Below, piece by piece: positions 7,221-12,982 of a stretch of DNA of 12,982 bases (the first letter of the stretch is position 1; each line of letters opens with the position of its first letter). Source of the DNA: TMED109 sp002684605 (lineage in GTDB: Bacteria > Pseudomonadota > Alphaproteobacteria > TMED109); NCBI GenBank assembly GCA_913046335.1, contig CAJWSU010000035.1, positions 1 to 12,982 on the forward strand. The letters run 5' to 3'. The notes below the pieces were generated by a model. That model searched no databases, was not told where the DNA came from, and worked only from the letters and a program-made list of their open reading frames with translations. The translations under genes and the position numbers were made by a program.

Positions 7221-8585
7221 ATGGACGATACAATCTTAGAAGGCTTATCACCAAGCACAAATACTACATACAACCCTCATAGTAATGAAAATATTACTTC
7301 TAAAACAAATGATAATAATGAATGGGAAGTTCCAGCTTGGGCACATAATCGTTGGGCAAATATTAAAAGAGATTACACCAAAGAAGATGTGAAAAAACTT
7401 CAAGGATCTATCAAAATTAAACATACATTAGCTGAAAATGGTGCAAAAAAACTTTGGGAATTACTTCATAAGGAAGATTATGTAGCTACACTAGGTACAT
7501 ACACAGGTAATATGGCCGTACAACAAGCTAGAGCTGGATTAAAAGCAATATATTTGTCTGGGTGGCAAGTTGCAGCGGATGCTAATAGTTCAGGGCAAAT
7601 GTATCCTGACCAAAGTTTATATCCAGTAAACAGTGTTCCAGATATTGTTAAAAGAATTAATTTAGCTTTCCAAAGAGCTGATCAAGTTCAACATATGGAA
7701 AAATGTGATAACCTCGATACTACTAATATAGATTTTTACTTACCCATAATTGCTGATGCGGAAGCCGGCTTTGGTGGTCCATTAAATTGTTTTGAATTAA
7801 TGAAAAATATGATTGAATCTGGCGCTGCTGCAGTTCACTTTGAAGATCAATTAGCCTCAGAAAAAAAATGTGGTCATTTAGGAGGAAAAGTTTTAGTGCC
7901 TACTGCTACTTTTGAGAGAACATTAAATTCAGCAAGATTAGCCGCAGATGTTTTAGGCGTGCCAACATTAATAATGGCAAGAACAGATGCTGAAGCAGCT
8001 AGGTTAATTACTAGTGACATAGATGAGAGAGATCAGAAATTTCTAACAGGAGAAAGAACTTCCGAAGGCTTCTATAGAATGACAGGAGGAATAGAATGTG
8101 CAATAGCAAGAGGAATAGCCTACGCTCCTTATGCTGATTTAGTATGGTGCGAAACTGCAACTCCAGACCTATCAGAAGCAAGAAAATTTGCAGAAGCTCT
8201 TAAAAAAGAGCATCCAGATCAAATGCTTGCATATAATTGTTCTCCTTCATTTAATTGGAAAAAGCATCTTGATGAGGCTCAAATGAAAGTCTTCCAAAAA
8301 GAAATTGCTGCCATGGGTTATAAATTTCAATTTATTACCTTAGCTGGATTTCATAACTTAAATTATTCTACATTTAAGTTAGCAGAAGCATATAAAGAAA
8401 ATGGTATGGCTGCCTATTCGGAGTTACAACAAAAAGAATTTGGCTCTGAAAAAGACGGATACTCAGCAACTAAACACCAAAGAGAAGTTGGAGTATCTTA
8501 TTTTGATGCAGTGTCTAATGCAGTTACTAGAGGGCAATCTGCAACTACTGCAATGGGTGACTCAACTGAATCCGATCAATTTTAA
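7221..8585 (+). CDS. aceA: isocitrate lyase
   Basis: The enzyme splits isocitrate into succinate and glyoxylate, the first step of the glyoxylate bypass, in the cytoplasm and normally as a Mg-dependent homotetramer. The match is near full length: SGWQVAADANSSGQMYPDQSLYP (113-135), DAEAGFGG (179-186, metal-binding region), the catalytic KKCGHLGGK with Cys217, NCSPSFNW, and a C-terminal TAMGDSTESDQF typical of the family. At 454 residues it is about 20 longer than E. coli AceA; the extra is an Asn/Thr/Ser-rich N-terminus (residues 1-32). The start is supported by AGGA seven bases before the ATG, and no nearer in-frame start was found. It is divergent from the ScfR-like regulator and followed by a strong terminator, so it is monocistronic. 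Malate synthase, the partner enzyme, is not in the window. Confidence 0.97.
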   Translation: MDDTILEGLSPSTNTTYNPHSNENITSKTNDNNEWEVPAWAHNRWANIKRDYTKEDVKKLQGSIKIKHTLAENGAKKLWELLHKEDYVATLGTYTGNMAVQQARAGLKAIYLSGWQVAADANSSGQMYPDQSLYPVNSVPDIVKRINLAFQRADQVQHMEKCDNLDTTNIDFYLPIIADAEAGFGGPLNCFELMKNMIESGAAAVHFEDQLASEKKCGHLGGKVLVPTATFERTLNSARLAADVLGVPTLIMARTDAEAARLITSDIDERDQKFLTGERTSEGFYRMTGGIECAIARGIAYAPYADLVWCETATPDLSEARKFAEALKKEHPDQMLAYNCSPSFNWKKHLDEAQMKVFQKEIAAMGYKFQFITLAGFHNLNYSTFKLAEAYKENGMAAYSELQQKEFGSEKDGYSATKHQREVGVSYFDAVSNAVTRGQSATTAMGDSTESDQF

Positions 8586-8624
8586 ATTTTCCCCTAGTTG
8601 AGAATACTTAGTCTTCTCTTCAAT

Positions 8625-8666
8625 TTATAAGGGATAAATAGATTATCCCTTATAATATTATTTTTT
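8625..8666 (+). terminator. Rho-independent terminator of aceA
   Basis: A perfect 13-bp stem, TTATAAGGGATAA (8625-8637) with TTATCCCTTATAA (8643-8655), closes a five-base loop. Six Ts follow at 8661-8666. The five-base gap before the Ts and the A/T-rich stem base are slightly off the ideal, but it is the clearest hairpin in the window. Confidence 0.8.
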
Positions 8667-8693
8667 GACGTATTTAAGATAAATACTTATAAA
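8665..8693 (+). promoter_or_regulatory. sigma70-type promoter of acuI
   Basis: TTGACG (8665-8670), a 17-base spacer and TATAAA (8688-8693) make a near-consensus promoter. It predicts a transcript start near 8700 and a short leader carrying the ribosome-binding site GGGAGAA (8711-8717). The -35 overlaps the T-tract of the aceA terminator. Confidence 0.7.
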
Positions 8694-8722
8694 ATATCTA
8701 TAAATAATCCGGGAGAATAAAA

Positions 8723-9709
8723 ATGTTTAATGCTTTAGTTTTAAATAGAATAGAAGATCAAAAGGCAACTGGTGAAGTAAAAGAAATAAGTATTTCCGAT
8801 TTACCAGAGGGAGATGTTCTTGTTAAAATTGACTATTCAACTATTAATTATAAAGATTCTTTAGCGATAACATCTTCTTCACCTATAATTAAAAATTTTC
8901 CTATGGTACCTGGTATTGATTTTGCAGGGACAGTAGAAGAAAGTTCAAACAATAATTTTACTACTGGAGATAAAGTAATACTTAATGGTTTTGGAGTTGG
9001 AGAAAAGTTTTGGGGAGGATTAGCACAAAAAGCTCGTGTGAATGGTGATTTCTTAGTTAAGCTTCCTGAAAAATTTACAACTAAACAAGCTATGGCAATT
9101 GGAACTGCAGGATATACCGCAATGTTATGTGTGTTAGCTTTAGAAAAAAATGGAGTAACTCCCGAACAGGGCGATATATTAGTGACTGGTGCTACAGGTG
9201 GAGTAGGAAGCGTTGCAATATCAATATTGGCAAAACTAGGATATCAGGTAACAGCCTCATCAGGCAGAGCCGTTCATAGTGAGTATCTAAAATCCTTAGG
9301 AGCTGAAAAAGTAATAGACAGAAAAGAATTGTCTGAAAAAGGTAGACCGTTAAGCAAAGAAATTTGGGCAGGTGCAATAGATTCTGTTGGAAGCTATACT
9401 TTAGCTAATATATGCGCTTCTATGAAATATGGAGGAACTGTAGCTGCATGCGGTTTAGCTCAAGGTTTTGATTTACCTGCAACTGTAATGCCTTTTATTT
9501 TAAGGAATGTAACTTTAGCTGGAGTAGACAGTGTGTATTGTCCAGTAAAAGAGAGAATAGTGGCATGGGACAGATTGGCACAAGATCTAAACTTAGAACA
9601 TCTTGATAGTATGATTTCAACAATTACTCTCTCTGATGTTGCAAGCGCAGCAAGTGATATGCTTTCAGGAAAAACTCATGGAAGAATAATTGTAGACGTT
9701 AATGCTTAA
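8723..9709 (+). CDS. acuI: acryloyl-CoA reductase (NADPH), AcuI/YhdH family
   Basis: AcuI reduces acryloyl-CoA to propionyl-CoA with NADPH. It detoxifies the acryloyl-CoA formed from DMSP or 3-hydroxypropionate and feeds the product into propionate metabolism. The 328-residue protein aligns along its whole length with E. coli YhdH/AcuI: LPEGDVLV, STINYKDSLAIT (39-50), NFPMVPGIDFAGTV, GFGVGEKFWGGLA, IGTAGYTAMLCV, the cofactor turn VTGATGGVGSVA (154-165), WAGAIDSVG, AACGLA, and MPFILRNVTLAGVDSV. It has its own promoter and a good Shine-Dalgarno. Its neighbour aceA fits a role in C2/C3 acid use, but no dmd or DMSP-lyase gene is seen. It ends four bases from the convergent gpmA end, with no terminator between them. 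The family assignment is firm; the physiological source of acryloyl-CoA is inference. Confidence 0.92.
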   Translation: MFNALVLNRIEDQKATGEVKEISISDLPEGDVLVKIDYSTINYKDSLAITSSSPIIKNFPMVPGIDFAGTVEESSNNNFTTGDKVILNGFGVGEKFWGGLAQKARVNGDFLVKLPEKFTTKQAMAIGTAGYTAMLCVLALEKNGVTPEQGDILVTGATGGVGSVAISILAKLGYQVTASSGRAVHSEYLKSLGAEKVIDRKELSEKGRPLSKEIWAGAIDSVGSYTLANICASMKYGGTVAACGLAQGFDLPATVMPFILRNVTLAGVDSVYCPVKERIVAWDRLAQDLNLEHLDSMISTITLSDVASAASDMLSGKTHGRIIVDVNA

Positions 9710-9713
9710 AAAC

Positions 9714-10436
9714 TTATTGATTAATAATAAGCTTTTGCTTCCTATCACCATCTAAATAACCTGCATTTGATACTTTTAACTCTTTATCTAAGTTTATTAC
9801 AAGTGGGTTGCCAGTAGGAATTTCTAATTCATTAATCTTTTCATTGGAAATATTAAAGAGTTTTTTACATAATGCTCTTAATGAGTTCCCATGAGCAGCA
9901 ATTATGATATTTTTTTTATCAATAATCTTTGGTTTAATATTTAAATCAAAATACGGTATTACTCTATCATAAGTATCTTTTAATGACTCAGTATTTGGAA
10001 TAAAATTAGAATCAATATCTTTATAAATTTCGTCTGACCTAGGATTAAATTCATTATTTAAATCTAGCTCTGGTGGAGCAATATCCCAAGACCTTCTATA
10101 AATTTTGATTTGATCTTCTCCTAATTTTTCTTTCATCTCTGATTTATTTAATCCAGTTAAATTTCCATAATGCCTCTCATTAAACTCCCATGACTTAATT
10201 ATTCTAATATTTTCTAACAGCATATTTTTCAATATAATTTTTAAAGTATTCTTCGCTCTTTTTAGATAAGACGTATAGGCATAGTCAATATTAATATTTT
10301 CAGCTATGAGTAACTCTCCTGCTTTTTTAGCCTCCAATAATCCGTTTTGAGACAATTCAACATCATACCAACCCGTAAAACGGTTTTCAAGATTCCAGGT
10401 GCTCTGACCATGTCGTACTAAAATTAATTTACTCAT
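9714..10436 (-). CDS. gpmA: 2,3-bisphosphoglycerate-dependent phosphoglycerate mutase
   Basis: The enzyme interconverts 3- and 2-phosphoglycerate in glycolysis and gluconeogenesis through a phosphohistidine. The histidine-phosphatase signature LVRHGQSTWNxENRFTGWYDVxLS is at the N-terminus, with H9 the phospho-acceptor and R8 beside it. The proton-donor glutamate is E87 in FNERHYGNLTGLNK, R60 is conserved, and the second histidine is H182 in AAHGNSLRALCK. The C-terminal IPTGNPLVINLD is also diagnostic of GpmA. The 240 residues are slightly fewer than the roughly 250 of E. coli GpmA. The ATG at 10436 follows a strong AGGGGA. A promoter with perfect -10 lies just upstream, so it is likely transcribed apart from the CoA-transferase/crotonase unit, although read-through across the 91-bp gap is possible. 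Confidence 0.94.
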   Translation of the reverse strand: MSKLILVRHGQSTWNLENRFTGWYDVELSQNGLLEAKKAGELLIAENINIDYAYTSYLKRAKNTLKIILKNMLLENIRIIKSWEFNERHYGNLTGLNKSEMKEKLGEDQIKIYRRSWDIAPPELDLNNEFNPRSDEIYKDIDSNFIPNTESLKDTYDRVIPYFDLNIKPKIIDKKNIIIAAHGNSLRALCKKLFNISNEKINELEIPTGNPLVINLDKELKVSNAGYLDGDRKQKLIINQ

Positions 10437-10454
10437 AATTATCCCCTATTAAAC

Positions 10455-10488
10455 GTATAATTTATATTTTTAATAACATAAATTATAC
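10455..10488. repeat. 11-bp inverted repeat across the gpmA promoter
   Basis: GTATAATTTAT (10455-10465) and ATAAATTATAC (10478-10488) are perfect arms around a 12-base centre. One arm contains the gpmA -10 and the other lies in its leader, so an operator is possible. No T-tract follows in the minus direction and the stem has a single G-C pair, which argues against a terminator. Confidence 0.5.
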
Positions 10489-10510
10489 TAAACACAACAA
10501 CCTTAAACAA
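10482..10510 (-). promoter_or_regulatory. sigma70-type promoter of gpmA
   Basis: On the minus strand TTGTTT (10510-10505), a 17-base spacer and a perfect TATAAT (10487-10482) precede gpmA. They predict a start near 10475 and a leader of about 39 bases. Confidence 0.6.
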
Positions 10511-10527
10511 AGTAGTAAGTGTATTTT

Positions 10528-11322
10528 TTAATGCCCCTTAAAAATAGGTTTTCTTTTCTCTGAAAAAGCTAAACGGCCCTCTTCATAATCCTTACTTGCA
10601 AAACAAATTGCTTCAAATTCCTTACATTTTTCAAATAAATCTTTATCATTTAAATCTGCATCAATGGCTAACTTTGCAGAGGCAATTGTTAAAGGAGCAT
10701 TACTTATTATTGTATCTAATACTTTCATAACACCTTCTTTAAAATCTTTTTCCTTAAAAATTTCCTCTATAATGCCCATTTGAATTGCTTCAGCTGAAGA
10801 AAATTGTCTCGCAGTAAAAAAAATATATTTAGTGCGAGACGGGCCCAATATATCTCTCAATCTTTTTATTCCTAAATAATCATAAGCTAATCCTAATTTA
10901 GCCGCAGGAATAGCAAATGTACTTTTTTCAGATGCTAGACGAACATCGCATGAAAGTGCTGTTGCTAATCCTCCTCCGATACAATAACCATTAATAATTG
11001 CAATCGTAGGTTTGGAAAAATCCTGCAAAATTTTAAGCGTTTTTTTTGAGACATTATCATAAAGTAAAACAGCTTCTTTAAGTGATCTATTATCATTAAA
11101 TTCTGATATATCTGCTCCTGCTGAAAAAGCTTTATCTCCCTCGCCTGTCAGAACAACACATCTAATTTCTTTATTATTTTTATATTCTTCTAAAGTAGAT
11201 CCAATTTTTTCCCACATAGAAAATGATATTGCATTTAGTTTAGATGGATTATCTAAAACAATATAACCTATGTTTTTTTCTATATATGACTGAATACTTC
11301 CAACTAGAATTTGACTACTCAT
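10528..11322 (-). CDS. crotonase-family protein (enoyl-CoA hydratase/isomerase fold), non-standard active site
   Basis: The 264-residue protein has the crotonase fold: CoA-binding and oxyanion-hole elements AFSAGAD (65-71) and GYCIGGG (112-118), and a C-terminal DYEEGRLAFSEKRKPIFKGH. The two hydratase glutamates (Glu144 and Glu164 of rat enoyl-CoA hydratase) align with A120 and A140, so ordinary hydration is doubtful. The segment LGLAYDYLGIKRL recalls methylmalonyl-CoA decarboxylase (E. coli ScpB/YgfG), whose catalytic Tyr140 aligns with Y147; its His66, however, is A70 here. The reaction could thus be decarboxylation, isomerisation or something else on an acyl-CoA. Its ATG overlaps the stop of the upstream CoA-transferase gene (ATGA), which points to translational coupling and a shared pathway in which the transferase supplies the CoA ester. 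Fold certain, reaction open. Confidence 0.85.
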   Translation of the reverse strand: MSSQILVGSIQSYIEKNIGYIVLDNPSKLNAISFSMWEKIGSTLEEYKNNKEIRCVVLTGEGDKAFSAGADISEFNDNRSLKEAVLLYDNVSKKTLKILQDFSKPTIAIINGYCIGGGLATALSCDVRLASEKSTFAIPAAKLGLAYDYLGIKRLRDILGPSRTKYIFFTARQFSSAEAIQMGIIEEIFKEKDFKEGVMKVLDTIISNAPLTIASAKLAIDADLNDKDLFEKCKEFEAICFASKDYEEGRLAFSEKRKPIFKGH

Positions 11323-12497
11323 ATTATTTTCTCCATTTTAAATTTTTTAATTTTTTCTTTACTATATCCAAGCTCATTTAAAATTATATTTGTATGCTCA
11401 CCTTTATTGGGCGCTGCCGTTTTAATCGTGCTAGGCGTTCTACTGAGATTCATAGCCTGACCAACTAATTGTATTTTTCCTAATTTTGGATGTATAACTG
11501 TTTTAGCTATTTTTGAGTGTACTACCTGAGGGTCTTCAAAAACTTCTTTAATATTGTTAATTGGTCCACATGGTATACTTACCTCATTTAATTTCTTTAT
11601 CCATTCTTCCTTAGTATTTTTAAATAAAGCCTTATTAATAATATCTGTAAGCTTTTCTCTATTTTTAGTTCGAGCTATATCGTCCTCAAAATCTTTATCA
11701 TCTAAAGAATCTCTAATATCTAATACATTACATAGACGTCTCCACATAGCCTCACCACTAGAAGCTATATTAATAAATCCATCTGCAGTATTATATGTTC
11801 CCATAGGAGTCATTGTAGGATGATTATTTCCTGTTTGTCCGGCAATTTCACTAGATACTAAGTAGCGAGACGCTTGGAAGTCTAGCATAGCCACTTGAGA
11901 CTCCAGCAAAGAACCACTAACATATTGACCCATTCCTGATCTTTCGCGCTCGTATAAAGCAGTTAATATCCCTAATGCACAATGCAAACCTGCGCTTAAA
12001 TCTGCAACTGGAATCCCGACTCGTAATGGCCCTTTATCCTTAAATCCAGTTACAGACATTAAACCACCCATCCCTTGCGCTACCTGATCATATCCAGGAA
12101 GATCCGCGTACGGTCCACTTTGTCCAAAACCAGAAATACTAGCATATATCAAACGAGGATTTATTTTTTCTAAAGTTTCGTAATCAATACCAAGTCTTTT
12201 TTTTACTTTAGGACGAAAGTTTTCAACCAATATATCAGAGTTAATAATTAACTTTTTTAGTATATTTATTCCTTCTTTACATTTTAAATTAAGAGTTATG
12301 CTTCTTTTATTTCTATGTAAGTTTTGAAAATCTGAACCCTCTCTTTTTCCACCTAAATCTTGGCTACCATCTATACTATCAGGAGGCTCTATTTTAATTA
12401 CATCAGCACCCCAGTCAGCAAACTGCCTAACAGCAGATGGTCCAGACCTAACTCTCGTTAAGTCTATTAATTTAAGTCCTTGTAAAGCTTCTTTCAT
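11319..12497 (-). CDS. CaiB/BaiF (class III) CoA-transferase
   Basis: Class III CoA-transferases move CoA from one acyl-CoA to another carboxylic acid through an aspartyl anhydride/thioester. The 392-residue protein shows the family hallmarks: LIDLTRVRSGPSAVRQFADWGADVIKIEPP (10-39), NKRSITLNLK (63-72), ILVENFRP (89-96), ASISGFGQSGPYADLPGYDQVAQ (119-141), the catalytic aspartate D166 in VGIPVADLSAG, and MTPMGTYNTADG. Length is in the usual range of about 380-430. The substrate is not readable; relatives include formyl-CoA, carnitine and succinyl-CoA-dependent transferases. It is the first gene of a two-gene unit with the crotonase-like protein (ATGA overlap). No Shine-Dalgarno is seen before the ATG, and a possible -10 lies so close that the mRNA may be leaderless. 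Confidence 0.9.
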   Translation of the reverse strand: MKEALQGLKLIDLTRVRSGPSAVRQFADWGADVIKIEPPDSIDGSQDLGGKREGSDFQNLHRNKRSITLNLKCKEGINILKKLIINSDILVENFRPKVKKRLGIDYETLEKINPRLIYASISGFGQSGPYADLPGYDQVAQGMGGLMSVTGFKDKGPLRVGIPVADLSAGLHCALGILTALYERERSGMGQYVSGSLLESQVAMLDFQASRYLVSSEIAGQTGNNHPTMTPMGTYNTADGFINIASSGEAMWRRLCNVLDIRDSLDDKDFEDDIARTKNREKLTDIINKALFKNTKEEWIKKLNEVSIPCGPINNIKEVFEDPQVVHSKIAKTVIHPKLGKIQLVGQAMNLSRTPSTIKTAAPNKGEHTNIILNELGYSKEKIKKFKMEKII

Positions 12498-12504
12498 AAC
12501 TATA

Positions 12505-12534
12505 TATATACACTCACATTAAAATAATTTACAA
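12505..12534 (-). promoter_or_regulatory. candidate promoter of the CoA-transferase/crotonase unit
   Basis: On the minus strand TTGTAA (12534-12529), an 18-base spacer and TATATA (12510-12505) lie seven bases before the ATG at 12497. Initiation would fall at or next to the start codon, giving a leaderless message. The TA repeat makes the exact -10 register uncertain. Confidence 0.4.
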
Positions 12535-12566
12535 CATACTATATCATTATTTATAAGGTAATAAAT

Positions 12567-12941
12567 TTGGAACATTTGCTAGAAATATGGCTATTTAATG
12601 AAAATGCACACTTAAAAGGCTTGGCATTTGGTTTTGTTCACTCCTCTATTATGCTTTTAGGTTATTACAGTGGCTGGAGTATAAACAGACTATTTAAAAT
12701 CATTTCTAATGGTTATATTGCAGGAATAATAGGAGCAGCATTATCACATATTATTGCAGATATTTGCGCATCTTTAATAGACCCTCATCTTAGATCGGCT
12801 GTTTATGGAATTGCTATTGGAGGCATAATTCCTCTTTTAATAATTCCTCTTTTAGAAAAATGGGTTATTAAAAGCAAGCACCATATTGTAGTTGGTGACC
12901 ATGAAGATATTGAAAAAGATATCAAATTAAAACATAAATAG
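12567..12941 (+). CDS. small three-span membrane protein, unknown function
   Basis: The 124-residue protein has an N-terminal polar segment (1-15), three hydrophobic spans (about 16-34, 48-70, 77-98) and a charged C-terminal tail of about 25 residues with several histidines (KSKHHIVVGDHED). Conserved-looking features are GFVHSSIMLLGYYSGWSINRL, the HIIAD in span 2 and the acidic/basic LIDPHLR turn. I do not recognise a named family. The start is TTG at 12567, chosen because AAGG lies eight bases upstream (12555-12558) and no in-frame ATG occurs until well inside the first span. It is divergent from the CoA-transferase gene with a 69-bp gap. Only 41 bases follow its stop, and I see nothing in them. 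Confidence 0.75.
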   Translation: MEHLLEIWLFNENAHLKGLAFGFVHSSIMLLGYYSGWSINRLFKIISNGYIAGIIGAALSHIIADICASLIDPHLRSAVYGIAIGGIIPLLIIPLLEKWVIKSKHHIVVGDHEDIEKDIKLKHK

Positions 12942-12982
12942 TATTTTCTACTCTTGTAAAAACTAATAATAATCACCATATA

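Noticed and set aside
10455..10488. Inverted repeat as a terminator for the crotonase unit
   Set aside because: It is nearly all A-T pairs, no T-tract follows in the direction of transcription, and a better explanation is overlap with the gpmA promoter.
1..12982. CRISPR arrays, tRNA genes, insertion sequences, phage or defence islands
   Set aside because: I saw no regularly spaced repeats, cloverleaf-like GC-rich segments, transposase or phage-like proteins, and base composition is even throughout. The CPBP protein alone is not evidence of an abortive-infection system.

Overview
The window comes from an AT-rich (about 30% G+C by eye), densely packed bacterial genome. Gene content suggests a streamlined, probably marine alphaproteobacterium. 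The main clues are an isocitrate lyase divergent from a short-chain-acyl-CoA-type regulator (ScfR/RamB/PrpR family), an AcuI-type acryloyl-CoA reductase, very short or overlapping gene ends and uniformly A/T-ending codons. This placement is an inference; the window has no rRNA or other phylogenetic marker. TGA is used as a stop.

Layout. Positions 1-292 hold a possible 3' end of an upstream gene and a 41-codon single-span membrane protein on the minus strand. Then follow a ThDP-dependent decarboxylase-like enzyme (296-1954, +), an MECR/Etr1-like enoyl-thioester reductase (minus), a CPBP (Rce1-like) membrane protease (+), an alkaline-ceramidase-like membrane hydrolase (minus) and an MFS transporter (+). 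The regulator gene (5615-7057, minus) is divergent from aceA (7221-8585, +) across a 163-bp spacer rich in repeated operator-like sites. aceA ends at a strong hairpin terminator whose T-tract touches the promoter of acuI (8723-9709, +). On the minus strand come gpmA and a two-gene unit, a CaiB/BaiF CoA-transferase coupled by ATGA overlap to a crotonase-family protein. A small three-span membrane protein (+) of unknown function closes the window.

How the genes fit together. The central theme is short-chain acyl-CoA metabolism. AceA opens the glyoxylate bypass for growth on acetyl-CoA. AcuI converts acryloyl-CoA, for example from DMSP or 3-hydroxypropionate, to propionyl-CoA. The ScfR-like protein is a plausible acyl-CoA sensor for aceA. 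The CoA-transferase and crotonase would activate and process a further, unknown acid. GpmA serves lower glycolysis/gluconeogenesis, the direction needed when living on acetate.

I found no tRNA, CRISPR array, insertion sequence or phage gene. The most unusual aspects are the run of strand-alternating genes with convergent ends that overlap or nearly touch, the fully conserved metal site of the ceramidase-like protein, the crotonase lacking both hydratase glutamates, and the site-rich scfR-aceA spacer.
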